A stretch of DNA of 64,000 nt from Micromonospora sediminimaris (GTDB lineage: Bacteria > Actinomycetota > Actinomycetes > Mycobacteriales > Micromonosporaceae). The position numbers were made by a program, and so were the translations under genes. Shown piece by piece: positions 40,187 to 49,874 of this stretch. Location of the stretch: assembly GCA_900112325.1 (NCBI GenBank), contig FOLJ01000008.1, forward strand, positions 62,001-126,000. Reading direction: 5' to 3'. Below the pieces are notes generated by a model. That model was given only the letters and a program-made list of their open reading frames with translations, was not told the DNA's origin and searched no databases. Within the stretch, counting starts at the first letter, position 1; each line of letters starts with the position of its first letter.

Positions 40187-41452
40187 ATGTCTGACAGCAG
40201 TCTGCGGCACCGCAAGGGCGAGATCACCCTCACCGTCCGAGGCGCCGACCGGCAGCCGCTCGCCGACCAGGTGGTGACGGTCGCCCAGGACCGGCACTCC
40301 TTCGCCTTCGGCAACATCGGTTTCGACTTCGTCAACCTGGTGGGCGGGCCCGGCCCGGCGGGGACCACGGACGTCGAGAGCTTCGGCGGGACCGACCACC
40401 TGGAGCTGGACCGGCTGGGTGAGCTGTGGCTGAACCTGTTCAACACCGCGACCCTGCCGTTCTACTGGGGTCGCTACGAGCCGCGGCGCGGTGCGCCCGA
40501 CACCGAACGTCTCACCGCCACGGCACGGTGGCTGGCCGAACGGGGCGTCGCCGTCAAGGGCCATCCGCTGGTCTGGCACACCGTGCAGCCGTCGTGGCTG
40601 CTCGGTCTGGACCTCGACGAGGTCGAAGGGCTGCTGCGGGCCCGCGTCCGCGATGTGGCCGGTGGATTCGCCGGCCTCATCGACACCTGGGACGCGATAA
40701 ACGAGGCGGTCATCATGCCCGTCTTCGACAACGGCGAGAACGCCATCACCCCGCTGGCTCGGGCGCGCGGACGCATCCACCTGGTGCGGTTGGCGTTCGA
40801 GGAGGCCCGGGCGGCCAACCCGGCGGCCACCCTGGTGCTCAACGACTTCGACCTCAGCTCGGCGTACGAATGCCTCATCGAGGGTGTTCTCGAAGCCGGC
40901 GTCCGCATCGACGCGATCGGCTTGCAGACCCACATGCACCAGGGCTACCGGGGCGAGGAGTACATGCAGCAGATGCTCGACCGGTTCGCCCGGTACGGGC
41001 TGCCACTGCACCTGACCGAGACCACCCTGGTCTCCGGGCACCTGATGCCGCCCGAGATCGAGGACCTGAACGACTACCAGATCCCGCACTGGCCCAGCAC
41101 GCCGGAGGGCGAGGCGCGACAGGCCGAGGAAATCGTCCGGCACTACCGTTCGCTGCTCGCTCACCCGGCGGTCCAGTCGATCAACTACTGGGGGCTCACC
41201 GACCGGGGTGCGTGGCTCGGCGCGCCCGCCGGACTGGTCCGCGCCGACGGCAGCCCGAAGCCGGCGTACGACGCGCTGGCAGCGCTGGTCAAGGGCGAGT
41301 GGTGGCTGCCGCCGACGGACCTGCGCACCGGAGCGGACGGCACCGTAACCGTCGAGGGCTTCCTCGGCGACTACACCGTCTCCGTCGGGGACCGCACCGC
41401 ACGCTTCACCATCGACGCCACCGACACCACGACCACCCTCGACCTGGCCTGA
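40187..41452 (+). CDS. Cytoplasmic GH10 family glycoside hydrolase (xylanase-like)
   Basis: 421 aa. GH10 barrel: FNTATLPFYWGRYEP, VKGHPLVWHTVQPSW, the acid/base Glu in WDAINEAVI near residue 175, LQTHMHQGY and the nucleophile Glu in LHLTETTLV near residue 285. A short N-terminal strand domain (GEITLTVRGADRQPLADQ) and a C-terminal beta tail are present. There is no signal peptide, so it should act inside the cell on imported oligosaccharides. ATG 40187 lacks an SD; TAACAT at 40175-40180 could be a -10 giving a leaderless mRNA. Divergent from aroE by 45 nt. Confidence 0.9.
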   Translation: MSDSSLRHRKGEITLTVRGADRQPLADQVVTVAQDRHSFAFGNIGFDFVNLVGGPGPAGTTDVESFGGTDHLELDRLGELWLNLFNTATLPFYWGRYEPRRGAPDTERLTATARWLAERGVAVKGHPLVWHTVQPSWLLGLDLDEVEGLLRARVRDVAGGFAGLIDTWDAINEAVIMPVFDNGENAITPLARARGRIHLVRLAFEEARAANPAATLVLNDFDLSSAYECLIEGVLEAGVRIDAIGLQTHMHQGYRGEEYMQQMLDRFARYGLPLHLTETTLVSGHLMPPEIEDLNDYQIPHWPSTPEGEARQAEEIVRHYRSLLAHPAVQSINYWGLTDRGAWLGAPAGLVRADGSPKPAYDALAALVKGEWWLPPTDLRTGADGTVTVEGFLGDYTVSVGDRTARFTIDATDTTTTLDLA

Positions 41453-41470
41453 ACGCCGGGTCGCCACGTC

Positions 41471-41496
41471 GGTGACCGGGTCTTCACCCGGTCACC
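41471..41496. terminator. Bidirectional terminator between the GH10 gene and mltG
   Basis: Perfect 11-bp arms GGTGACCGGGT / ACCCGGTCACC with loop CTTC, lying between the convergent GH10 and mltG stops. Confidence 0.85.
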
Positions 41497-41511
41497 GTGT
41501 CTCAGCAGCGC

Positions 41512-42708
41512 TCAGATGATGCCGGCTTCCCGGGCCTTGGCCTCGTTCTTCAGGTGGTCGTCGTAGGTCTCCGCGAAGGCGGAGTTGCCCTCCTTGTCGA
41601 CCGCCACGAAGAACAGCCAGTCGCCGACCGGCGGATCCATCGCCCCCTCAAGGGCTTCCTTGCCGGGGTTGTTGATCGGCGTGGGGATCATGCCGCGTAG
41701 CTTGCGGTTGTACGGATTATCCGGATTGTCCAGGTCGCTCTGGGTCATCTGGCCGGACGTCTTCGTCTTCTGCCCCGTCAACTCCAGGTAGTAGTTGACG
41801 GTGACGTCCATCTCCAGGCAGCCACAGTCGAAGTTGCCCCGGTACACCCGGTTGTAGGCGACCCGGGCGACCTTGCCGAGGTCCTTCTTGGTGCCAGCCT
41901 CTGCCTGGGCCAGCGAAGCCACGATCAGCGCCTCGTACGGGGAGATCCCGCCGCGCTCCTCCTGCACCCGGTCGGCGAACTCCATCTCGCCGGTGACGGT
42001 GAGGAAGTGGTCGACCATCTGGCCGAGGATGGCCTCGGCGGTGGCGTCCGGCGGGATTTCGTAGGTGTCCGGGAAGAGAAAGCCCTCGATCGACTTCTTC
42101 GGCTTCTTGCCGTCCTCCCGCTTGAACCACCAGTCCGGTACGCCGAGCTTCTCCGGGTCCTTCGCGGCGGTCTCGAACTCCTTCACCGGAATTTCGGTGT
42201 GATCGCTGAGCAGCTTGAAGATGCTCTTCGCGGTCCGCCCCTCGGGAATGGTGAGCCCGTTGACCACCCGGTTCTTCGGGTCGAGCATCGCGGCCAGGGC
42301 CAGCTCACCGCTCATCTGCTTGCGCAGCTTGTAGGTCCCGGGTTGGACGTTGCGGCTGCGGGAATTCTCGTCGGCCGCCTCGATGAACGCCTTGGTGCTC
42401 TTGATCACACCGGCGTCGTACAGCGCCACGGCCATGTCGGCGAGGAACGCGCCCTGCGGAATCTGGACGGTCACCTCCTCGGTGCCGCCGCCGTCGTAGT
42501 CGGGCGTGACGAAGTAGCTCTGGATCCGGTCGAAGCCGTAGAAGGCGCCCCCGCCGATGCTGCCGAGCAGCACGACGGCCAGCAGCAGGGCCAGAACGGT
42601 CTTGCCCCGCCCACCACCGGACCGGCCGCCCTTACGGCGGCCACGGCGGTGCTTGCCCTTCTCCCCCCGCTCCTGCTCGTCGAACCCGAGGTCCAGCTCG
42701 TCCATCAT
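41512..42708 (-). CDS. mltG: Endolytic murein transglycosylase MltG
   Basis: Membrane-anchored lytic transglycosylase that cleaves nascent glycan strands (YceG). 398 aa. Basic cytoplasmic tail (KHRRGRRKGGR), TM about residues 37-58, LysM-like region (VTVQIPQGAFLADMAVAL), YceG catalytic core with Glu in ASLAQAEAG near residue 270, NPYNRKLRGMIPTPINNPG and the C-terminal LFFVAVDKEGNSAF. ATG 42708 overlaps the ruvX stop (ATGA). Confidence 0.96.
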   Translation of the reverse strand: MMDELDLGFDEQERGEKGKHRRGRRKGGRSGGGRGKTVLALLLAVVLLGSIGGGAFYGFDRIQSYFVTPDYDGGGTEEVTVQIPQGAFLADMAVALYDAGVIKSTKAFIEAADENSRSRNVQPGTYKLRKQMSGELALAAMLDPKNRVVNGLTIPEGRTAKSIFKLLSDHTEIPVKEFETAAKDPEKLGVPDWWFKREDGKKPKKSIEGFLFPDTYEIPPDATAEAILGQMVDHFLTVTGEMEFADRVQEERGGISPYEALIVASLAQAEAGTKKDLGKVARVAYNRVYRGNFDCGCLEMDVTVNYYLELTGQKTKTSGQMTQSDLDNPDNPYNRKLRGMIPTPINNPGKEALEGAMDPPVGDWLFFVAVDKEGNSAFAETYDDHLKNEAKAREAGII

Positions 42709-43166
42709 TGCGTCCGCCTCCGCTGCGCATCCAGCCAGCTCTGCAGAATTTCCACGGCGGCGGCCTGGTCGACCACCGCCCGTTGTCTCTTCCCCCGGAC
42801 ACCACGCTCGGCAAGCCTACGGCTCGCCACGACCGTGGACATCCTCTCGTCGGTGAGCGTCACCGGGACCGGAGTTATCACATCGGCCAGTTGTCGAGCG
42901 TACGCCTTCACGTGCTCCGCCGCCGGGCCATGTTTGCCGGCCAGATTGACCGGAAGGCCCACCACCACCTCGACTGCCTCATGTTCGGCGACCAGCGCGG
43001 CGAGTTCGGTGACGTCCGACGGCACCGCATCTGACCTGGGGTTCTGCTCCCGCGCGAGGGTGACCAGCGGGGTGGCCAGAACCCCGTGCGGATCGGACCG
43101 GGAGACCCCGATCCGGACCTGCCCGACGTCCACGCCGAGCCGTACCCCACGGGGCGAGTCGCTCAC
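42705..43166 (-). CDS. ruvX: RuvX/YqgF pre-16S rRNA nuclease
   Basis: RNase H-fold nuclease that processes the 16S rRNA 5' end. 153 aa. Active-site strand RLGVDVGQVRIGVSRSD, VVVGLPVNLAGKHGP and TLTDERMSTVVASRRL with acidic residues, DQAAAVEILQSWL at the end. GTG 43166 follows GGGGGAGG. Confidence 0.95.
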   Translation of the reverse strand: MSDSPRGVRLGVDVGQVRIGVSRSDPHGVLATPLVTLAREQNPRSDAVPSDVTELAALVAEHEAVEVVVGLPVNLAGKHGPAAEHVKAYARQLADVITPVPVTLTDERMSTVVASRRLAERGVRGKRQRAVVDQAAAVEILQSWLDAQRRRTQ

Positions 43167-43194
43167 GCCGCGTCACCTCCCCCGACAAACGCGT

Positions 43195-43221
43195 CAGGGC
43201 GGACCGCGCCGGTCCGCCCTG
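43195..43221. terminator. Hairpin between alaS and ruvX
   Basis: Perfect 11-bp arms CAGGGCGGACC / GGTCCGCCCTG with a 5-nt loop, 19 nt after the alaS stop and before the ruvX SD. It probably ends the alaS transcript or reduces read-through into ruvX-mltG. Confidence 0.8.
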
Positions 43222-43239
43222 ATCCGCTGCGCTGACGAC

Positions 43240-45918
43240 TCACGCGTCGGCGAGCGCCCGCTCGACCGTGAGCAACAGTCGAGGCACCTCCGACTCGGGC
43301 AGCCCGCCGCCCTGGGCCAGCTCGGGGCTGCCGCCGCCACGACCGGAGAACGCCGCCTTGACCAACTCGTTCGCGGCGATGCCCCGGCTGCGGGCGGCCG
43401 GGTTCACCGCCACCACCAGCGACGCCTTGCCGTTGGCTCGGGCGGCCACCGCGACCACCCCGGGCCGGGACGCGTCGATCCGGCCCCGGATCTCCTGGGC
43501 GAGGGTACGCACGTCGTTGCCGGCCGCCCCCTCGGGCGCCTCGGTGCCCACGTAGGCGACCCCGTGCACGTCCTTGGCCTGGGCAGCGAGGGCCGCCGCG
43601 CCACCGAGCACCAGCTGCGCGCGTAGCTTCTCCAGCTCCTTCTCCGCGTCGCGCAGCTGGGTGACCGTCTGCTCGACCCGGTCGGCGACCTGCTCGGAGG
43701 GGACGCGGTACAGCTCGGCGAGGCGGGACACCAGCAGGTGCTCGCGGGCCAGGAAGTTGAACGCGTCCATCCCGACCAGCGCCTCGACCCGGCGTACGCC
43801 GGAACCGATCGACGACTCGGAAAGGATCTTGACCAGACCGAGCTGACCGGAGCGGGCCACGTGGGTGCCGCCACAGAGTTCGCGGGCGTAGTCACCGACC
43901 TCGACCACCCGGACATGCTCGCCGTACTTCTCGCCGAAGAGCGCCATGGCACCGATGCGCCGCGCCTCCTCCAGTGAGGTGATGAACGCGTGCACCTCCA
44001 GGTCGGCCAGCAGCACCTCGTTGACCTGCTGCTCCACGTCCCGCAGCACGCTGGGCGCCACCCCGGTGGCGGTGTTGAAGTCGAAGCGCAGCCGGCCGGG
44101 CGCGTTCAACGAGCCGGCCTGGGTGGCGGACTCGCCGAGGAAGTTACGCATCGTCTGGTGCACCAGGTGGGTGGCGGTGTGCGACCGGGAGATCGCCCGC
44201 CGCCGGCTGGTGTCGATCTCCGCGTAGCCGGTCTCCCCCGCGCGCACCTCGCCGCGCAGCACCCGGGCCCGGTGCACGATCAGCCCCGGCACCGGCTGCT
44301 GCACGTCGAGGACCTCGACCTGGCCGCCGCCCACCGTGATCATGCCGAGGTCGGGCTGCTGGCCACCGCCCTCGGCGTAGAACGGGGTGGTGTCGAGCAC
44401 CAGCTCGATGGTGTCGCCCTCGACGGCCGCCGCGCGCGCGCCGTCGGTGCCGAGCACCGCGCGGACCGTCGACTCGCGGGCCGTCTCGGTGTAGCCGGTG
44501 AAGGTCACCGGACCGCCGGCGTCAAGCACCGACCGGTACGCCGACAGGTCGGTGTGCCCGGTCTTGCGCGCCTGCGCGTCGGCCTTCGCGCGGGCCCGCT
44601 GGTCGGCCATCAGCCGGCGGAAGCCCTCCTGGTCGACGGTGAGCCCCTGCTCAGCGGCGATCTCCAGGGTCAGGTCGATCGGGAAGCCGTACGTGTCGTG
44701 CAGCTGGAACGCCTGCTCCCCCGACAGCGCGCCGCCCCCGGAACTGCGGGTCTGCGTGATCGCGGTGTCCAGGATCGTCGTACCGGCCCGCAACGTGGCC
44801 AGGAACGCATCCTCCTCGGCGTACGCGTACGCCGAGATCCGGTCGAAGTCCGCCGCCAGCTCCGGGTAGGACGGCGCCATGCAGTCCCGCGCCACCGGCA
44901 GCAGCTCCGGCAGCGCCCGCTCCTGCCAGCCGAGCAGCCGCACCGACCGGATCGCCCGACGCATGATCCGCCGCAGCACGTACCCGCGACCCTCGTTGGA
45001 CGGGGTCACCCCGTCACCGATGAGCATCAACGCGGTACGCACGTGGTCGGCGATCACCCGCAGCCGCACGTCGTCCGGGTGTGACTGGTTGGCGGCGTGG
45101 CCCGAGTGCGCGCCGTACCGCTTGCCGGTCAGCTCGGCCGCACGGTCCAGGATCGGGCGAACCTCGTCGATCTCGTAGAGGTTGTCGACACCCTGCAGGA
45201 TCGACGCCATCCGCTCCAGGCCCATGCCGGTGTCGATGTTCTTCGCCGGCAGCTCACCAAGGATCGGGAAGTTCTCCTTGTCGGTGCCCGGGCCCCGCTC
45301 GAACTGCATGAACACGAGGTTCCAGAACTCCAGGTACCGGTCCTCGTCGACCTCCGGGCCACCCTCCGCGCCGTAGGCCGGGCCCCGGTCGTAGTACAGC
45401 TCCGAGCACGGGCCGCACGGGCCGGGGATGCCCATGGACCAGAAGTTGTCCTTCTTGCCCCGGCGCACGATGCGCTCGTCGGGCACCCCGGTACGACGCC
45501 AGATGTCGTACGCCTCGTCGTCGTCGAGGTAGACCGTCGCCCAGATCCGCTCCGGATCCAGCCCGAACCCACCGGCCTCGACCGACTTCGTGGCCAGTTC
45601 CCAGGCGAGCGGGATCGCCCCGTCCTTGAAGTAGTCGCCGAAGGAGAAGTTTCCGTTCATCTGGAAGAACGTCCCGTGCCGGCTGGTCTTGCCGACCTCG
45701 TCGATGTCCGGCGTACGGATGCACTTCTGGACGCTGACCGCGCGCCGGTACGGCGGCGTCTGCTGACCCAGGAAGTAGGGGACGAACTGCACCATGCCGG
45801 CGTTGACGAACAGCAGGTTCGGGTCGCTGATGGCGGGCAGCGGAGCGGACGGCACCACGGTGTGACCGTTCGCCTCGAAGTGGGCGAGATACCGCCGCTT
45901 GATCTCCGCCGTCTTCAT
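43240..45918 (-). CDS. alaS: Alanyl-tRNA synthetase
   Basis: Charges tRNA-Ala and edits mischarged Ser/Gly. 892 aa. Aminoacylation core at the start ([26 protein letters not shown]-type FVNAGMVQF), editing-domain zinc ligands in [13 protein letters not shown] and [10 protein letters not shown] near residues 575-690, and a C-terminal DHHA1 domain with glycine-rich [17 protein letters not shown] 45918 overlaps the DUF6167 stop (ATGA). Confidence 0.98.
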   Translation of the reverse strand: MKTAEIKRRYLAHFEANGHTVVPSAPLPAISDPNLLFVNAGMVQFVPYFLGQQTPPYRRAVSVQKCIRTPDIDEVGKTSRHGTFFQMNGNFSFGDYFKDGAIPLAWELATKSVEAGGFGLDPERIWATVYLDDDEAYDIWRRTGVPDERIVRRGKKDNFWSMGIPGPCGPCSELYYDRGPAYGAEGGPEVDEDRYLEFWNLVFMQFERGPGTDKENFPILGELPAKNIDTGMGLERMASILQGVDNLYEIDEVRPILDRAAELTGKRYGAHSGHAANQSHPDDVRLRVIADHVRTALMLIGDGVTPSNEGRGYVLRRIMRRAIRSVRLLGWQERALPELLPVARDCMAPSYPELAADFDRISAYAYAEEDAFLATLRAGTTILDTAITQTRSSGGGALSGEQAFQLHDTYGFPIDLTLEIAAEQGLTVDQEGFRRLMADQRARAKADAQARKTGHTDLSAYRSVLDAGGPVTFTGYTETARESTVRAVLGTDGARAAAVEGDTIELVLDTTPFYAEGGGQQPDLGMITVGGGQVEVLDVQQPVPGLIVHRARVLRGEVRAGETGYAEIDTSRRRAISRSHTATHLVHQTMRNFLGESATQAGSLNAPGRLRFDFNTATGVAPSVLRDVEQQVNEVLLADLEVHAFITSLEEARRIGAMALFGEKYGEHVRVVEVGDYARELCGGTHVARSGQLGLVKILSESSIGSGVRRVEALVGMDAFNFLAREHLLVSRLAELYRVPSEQVADRVEQTVTQLRDAEKELEKLRAQLVLGGAAALAAQAKDVHGVAYVGTEAPEGAAGNDVRTLAQEIRGRIDASRPGVVAVAARANGKASLVVAVNPAARSRGIAANELVKAAFSGRGGGSPELAQGGGLPESEVPRLLLTVERALADA

Positions 45919-46220
45919 CGCTGGTGTTCCTCCGGAAAGATCTCTCGGTCGCCGACACGCGGGTCCTCCCGCAACTCGGCGAACTGGTCGTCGAACGCCT
46001 CGCCCTGGGCGAACGCCTCGTGGATCTCGTGCTCCCGCTCGGCCATCCCGGCGCGTACGTCCGCCACGAAGCTACGCAGTTCCTCGACAAGTCCGCCAGC
46101 GGATTGCGACAGGTTGTCGGCGATGCCGGCCGGGGTGTACGCGTGCGCGGCGCGGGTCGCCTTGCGCACCACCACCACACCGACGGCCAGCCCGATGCCC
46201 AGCCAGAAAAGACGCCTCAT
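45915..46220 (-). CDS. DUF6167-type small membrane protein
   Basis: 101 aa. One N-terminal helix ([17 protein letters not shown]) followed by an amphipathic, charged cytoplasmic segment. ATG 46220 after GGGAGG. This protein is found next to alaS in many actinobacteria; its function is unknown. Translationally coupled to alaS. Confidence 0.85.
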   Translation of the reverse strand: MRRLFWLGIGLAVGVVVVRKATRAAHAYTPAGIADNLSQSAGGLVEELRSFVADVRAGMAEREHEIHEAFAQGEAFDDQFAELREDPRVGDREIFPEEHQR

Positions 46221-46247
46221 GCTCGTACCTCCCGGGTGCCCTCGGGG

Positions 46248-46709
46248 TCAGCGGTTCCCGCGCCGGGCGGCGCGCCGCTGAGCCTTGATGGTGTCCCGCA
46301 CCTCGCGCTCGGTCTCGGCGTGCCGGCGGGTGGCGGCGGCCTTGCGCACGCCGTACCCGAACGCGGCCACCTTGACCAGCGGGTTGGCCGCGGCGGCGGA
46401 GACCACGGTGACCAGGTTGGCGACGTTGGCGCTGATGTTCTGCGCGTGACCGGTCATCGTGTCGACCTTGGCCAGTTGGAGGTTGACCCCGTCGATCGAG
46501 GTCTGGACCTGCTCCAACGTCACGTTGACGTTGCGTACCGTGGTGTTGACGTCACCGAGCAGGGGCCCCGTCCGGTCGTTGAGGTCGTTGATCATGCGGG
46601 TGGTGGCGTCCACGGTGTGTCGCAGACGCAGGATGGGCAGCGTCAGGATCAGCACCAGCATCGCGAACGCGATCGCCGCGATCAGCGCCGCGACCTCCAA
46701 AAAGCCCAC
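46248..46709 (-). CDS. DUF948 membrane protein
   Basis: 153 aa from GTG 46709 with AGGAGG upstream. N-terminal TM (EVAALIAAIAFAMLVLILTLPIL), then a long coiled region (DATTRMINDLNDRTGPLLGDV, NVTLEQVQTSIDGVNLQLAKVD) and a basic C-tail (RRAARRGNR). Typical DUF948, conserved beside alaS in actinobacteria; function unknown. Confidence 0.88.
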   Translation of the reverse strand: MGFLEVAALIAAIAFAMLVLILTLPILRLRHTVDATTRMINDLNDRTGPLLGDVNTTVRNVNVTLEQVQTSIDGVNLQLAKVDTMTGHAQNISANVANLVTVVSAAAANPLVKVAAFGYGVRKAAATRRHAETEREVRDTIKAQRRAARRGNR

Positions 46710-46733
46710 GCCAGTCCTCCTCAAACTGTGCCG

Positions 46734-46752
46734 TCGGGGCGCAGCGCCCCGA
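46734..46752. terminator. Short GC hairpin downstream of the proline-rich gene
   Basis: TCGGGGCGC-A-GCGCCCCGA, perfect 9-bp arms, about 95 nt past the stop at 46848 and 25 nt upstream of the DUF948 start. Too tight a loop for a classical terminator; a possible transcript end. Confidence 0.4.
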
Positions 46753-46847
46753 GCCGCACGACCGTCTCGCCCACGTCAACGTCGAGTGCCCGGCCGACCG
46801 CCGGTCACCACCAGCACCTGACCCTACCGTCCGTGATGACGATCGGC

Positions 46848-49800
46848 TCAGGACGGTGGTGACGGCGTCAGGTCGCTCAACGGGTCATCGGTAAGTGTCG
46901 GGAAGGGATCCTCACCGGTGAGCGAGGGATCGGTGCTCGGCTGTGGCCGCGTCCGCTCGTCGTCGATCGCGTTGCGCACCTTCACCGACACCAACGATCC
47001 GGGGCACTCCTGCGCCGCGGTGGACGGGTCGGGAGCCGGCACCACCGCGGGCTCGCCGTCCACGGGTGGCGGCACGCAGGTCCGTTCCCGTACCCAGAGG
47101 TCGAGGGTGAGCTCGTCCCGCCGCCAGCAGGTGTAGCTGCCCTTCTCCTCCTGCTCCGGGCAGTAGTTGGGCGTCCACCGCTGCCAACCGTCGCGGGTCA
47201 GCGCGGCCTCGTACGCCTGGGCCGTCTCGTCCGGCGACCGGTCGGAGGTGGCGGTCCGTTCCCGCAACCGGCAGTCGAGCAGGCACCACTGGCTGCCGCT
47301 GACGTCATCGACCGGTTCGACCGAGGCCCAGGACGGCACCTCCAGTTCGTCAAGCGAGGCGAAGACCGGATCCCGGTTCATCGTCTGCACCCCGAAGAAC
47401 GCGGGGAGAACGCCGAGCAGGAGGACACTGGCCAGCACCAGCACGGCGGCGCGCAGCCGCGGGGAACCTGGCGCCTGGCGGCGCGACTCGCCACCGTCGC
47501 CGGTCTGGTCGCCCTCGGGCCGGTCGACGTCGGCGGCCGGCGGCACCTCGGCACGTCGGGCCGTCGGCTCCGCCCCGGGATGCCCGGCCGGATCAGCCGG
47601 TGCCACGGCAGCCGCGGCGCGGGCCACCGCCGGAGCCTCACCGCCGCGCCCGGGAGGCACCGGCGGAGGCCCGGAGGGTTCGGGACGCGCCGGATGCCGG
47701 TGCGGTGGCGTGGCCCGGCCGGCGAGCCGGTCCTCCGGTCGAACCGGGGCGCCGGCTCGAGCCGTGACCGGCGGACCGATCGGACCGGTGCCGGCACCTC
47801 GGACGGGGTCAGCCGGGCCACCGCCGGCGGAGCCGGCATCGGGCCGGTGCGGGCCAACATCGGGCCGGTGCGGGCCAACATCGGGCCGGTGCGGGCCGCG
47901 GGCGGGGCCGGACGGCGGGCCGCCCGGGCGACCGGCCGGACCGTCGGGGCGGGCCGCACCACGCGGCGGAACCCCCGGCGCACCACCGGGCCGCGCGACG
48001 CCAGGCGGCGGGCCGACGGGTGGCCCGTCCGGACGCGCCGCACCACGCGGCGGAACCCCCGGCGCACCACCGGGCCGCGCGACGCCAGGCGGCGAGCCGA
48101 CGGGTGGCCCGTCCGGACGCGCCGCACCACGCGGCGGAGTTCCCGGCGGGCCCTCCGGACGCGCCGCACCACGGGGCGGGCCGTCGGGCCGGGCTGCCGG
48201 GCCGGTGGGACCGATCCGGGGCAGGGCACCGGCCCGACCGGTTGGCTCAGGTCCGCCCGGGCCCGGGGCAGGGCCGGTCGGCGGAATGGGACGGCCCGGT
48301 CCAGCCGGTGGCCCGTCGGCGCGGCGGGCAGGCCCAGCACCCGGACGTTCCGGACCCGGCTCGACCCCGCGTCCATCGGCCGGTGCGGTGCCCGCGTTCG
48401 GCCGACGGGGTGGGCCGCCGGCTTCCGTGCCACGGCGGTCGCCGATCGTCGGCGTACCGCCGGAGGGCGTGCCGACCACGCGGCCGGACGGCGCGGTGGG
48501 TCGCTTGCTGATCGTGGGCAACGCCGGGTCGGTGTGGTGCGGTCGACCGGCCTGCCGGAGCCAGTCGGACGGCCGCTCCGGCCGGCCGGAGCGGCCCTCG
48601 GCCGGCCGCCCACCGTCGGCTGGCGTCTCGGCAGCGGCACCCGCTACCGCGTGCCGTCCGGACGGCTCCTCGGCCGCCGCGCGCCGGCCCCGGGTCGGTG
48701 TGTCCTCCTCGTCGGCCGCGCGGCGTGCCCGCGGTGGCTCGGGTGGCCCGCCGGCAGGTCGGCTACCGAACGGCGGCTGCGGTTCGGGTGGCCTCCGACG
48801 GCCCGACGCCGCGTCGGCGGCGCCCTCGGGCCCGACCGCGCCGGGTGCGGTCCGGCGGTCCCGGTCGGCGCCGACCGGTGCGCCGGACTCCTCGCGACGA
48901 ACGGGTGCGGGCTGCGCGGGCCCAGCGGCCGGACGGCCGGACGGCGCACCGGGGATCGGTGGCGCGTTGCCGGACAGCGGCACCACTGGCCGGTCCTCCT
49001 CCGGCTCGGCGGCCCGACGGCGGCCAGCTCGCCGACCGCCCGCCGGCGCGCCGCCCGGCCGACCGACGGCGGGCGTCATGCCCGGCGCCGCCGGGCCGTG
49101 GGCGGTGTCCGGCGATGCCGGGAGAGGTTCGGTCGACGGCAGGCGGCGCGGGCCGGCCGGCGCGGCGTTCGGCCGGACGCCGGGCAGGCGCCGCTGCCCG
49201 GGCGGACCGGACACCGGGCTCGCCGGCGCACCCGACACCGGGCCCGCGGGCGGCCAGCCCGGGACGGTCGGTGCGCCGGAGACCGGGCCGGCCTCGGGAA
49301 CCGGCCTGGGGCCGTCGACCGGAACCGGCTCACCGGAATGTGGCCGCCGGGCGGGCGGCCCGGCGGCTGGCGGCTGCTGCGGCCAACCGGCCGGCGGGGT
49401 GTTCGGCGGGTCGGGCTCGTGACGGGCGGCGGGCGGCGGTGCAGCGGCGAACGGCGGGGGGGCCGGGAGCCGTCCGCCGGGCGGGCCGGCAGGCGGCCGG
49501 GCAGCCGGATTACCCGGCCAGGGGCCGTCGACCGGACGCGCTCGTGGTGGTTCGGCCGGGCCGCGGCCGGGTGGCGGCGCTACCGGAGCGTCCGGCCCCG
49601 GGTGGTTGACCGGCGCGGGGCCGGGCCGCATGGCTGGCTGCGGACCGGATCGCTCGGGACCGCTGCGTGCAGCGGCGGACGGATCGACGGCGGCGCCGTC
49701 GGGGCCCAGCTCGGTGCGCTGCTGCTTGGCCGAACGCAGGTCGTCGATCCAGCCGAAATCCTCGCCGCTCCCCGTTTCCTCCGGGGCGGCGGCCTCGGAC

Positions 49801-49874
49801 TTGCCCCGACCCCAGCGACGACCCTTGCCGCGCCGCGCGTCCGGGCTCTCGTCCGGTCGGTCCGACGATTTCAC
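46848..49874 (-). CDS. Very long proline-rich single-pass membrane protein
   Basis: 1008 aa. Residues ~1-50 are charged ([24 protein letters not shown]); ~50-800 is Pro/Gly/Ala/Arg low-complexity sequence, predicted disordered and cytoplasmic; a TM helix ([21 protein letters not shown]) lies near 803-823; then an exported domain of ~185 aa with six Cys ([36 protein letters not shown]). It contains three 7-residue GPHRPDV-like repeats and a 28-residue repeat encoded by 84-bp units. GTG 49874 overlaps the rarA stop (GTGA). Function unknown. The proline load predicts dependence on EF-P. Confidence 0.85.
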   Translation of the reverse strand: MKSSDRPDESPDARRGKGRRWGRGKSEAAAPEETGSGEDFGWIDDLRSAKQQRTELGPDGAAVDPSAAARSGPERSGPQPAMRPGPAPVNHPGPDAPVAPPPGRGPAEPPRARPVDGPWPGNPAARPPAGPPGGRLPAPPPFAAAPPPAARHEPDPPNTPPAGWPQQPPAAGPPARRPHSGEPVPVDGPRPVPEAGPVSGAPTVPGWPPAGPVSGAPASPVSGPPGQRRLPGVRPNAAPAGPRRLPSTEPLPASPDTAHGPAAPGMTPAVGRPGGAPAGGRRAGRRRAAEPEEDRPVVPLSGNAPPIPGAPSGRPAAGPAQPAPVRREESGAPVGADRDRRTAPGAVGPEGAADAASGRRRPPEPQPPFGSRPAGGPPEPPRARRAADEEDTPTRGRRAAAEEPSGRHAVAGAAAETPADGGRPAEGRSGRPERPSDWLRQAGRPHHTDPALPTISKRPTAPSGRVVGTPSGGTPTIGDRRGTEAGGPPRRPNAGTAPADGRGVEPGPERPGAGPARRADGPPAGPGRPIPPTGPAPGPGGPEPTGRAGALPRIGPTGPAARPDGPPRGAARPEGPPGTPPRGAARPDGPPVGSPPGVARPGGAPGVPPRGAARPDGPPVGPPPGVARPGGAPGVPPRGAARPDGPAGRPGGPPSGPARGPHRPDVGPHRPDVGPHRPDAGSAGGGPADPVRGAGTGPIGPPVTARAGAPVRPEDRLAGRATPPHRHPARPEPSGPPPVPPGRGGEAPAVARAAAAVAPADPAGHPGAEPTARRAEVPPAADVDRPEGDQTGDGGESRRQAPGSPRLRAAVLVLASVLLLGVLPAFFGVQTMNRDPVFASLDELEVPSWASVEPVDDVSGSQWCLLDCRLRERTATSDRSPDETAQAYEAALTRDGWQRWTPNYCPEQEEKGSYTCWRRDELTLDLWVRERTCVPPPVDGEPAVVPAPDPSTAAQECPGSLVSVKVRNAIDDERTRPQPSTDPSLTGEDPFPTLTDDPLSDLTPSPPS
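47839..47901. repeat. 21-bp tandem repeat, 3 copies
   Basis: Unit CATCGGGCCGGTGCGGGCCA(A), three in-frame copies encoding PHRPDVG-type heptads inside the proline-rich gene. Boundaries are approximate. Confidence 0.75.
47954..48175. repeat. 84-bp tandem repeat in the proline-rich gene
   Basis: Units begin at 47954, 48038 and 48122 with CCGCACCACGCGGCGG; two full copies plus a partial third, near-identical at the DNA level. In-frame (28 codons), so copy number can vary without frameshift. Confidence 0.85.

Noticed and set aside
47954-48175. Possible CRISPR array (regular direct repeats)
   Set aside because: Repeats are directly abutting 84-bp units inside a coding frame, without spacers or cas genes.
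47167-49422. Plus-strand open frame of ~750 codons opposite the proline-rich gene
   Set aside because: Low-complexity antisense of a repeat-rich gene. The minus-strand reading has a TM, Cys domain, SD and stop/start coupling.
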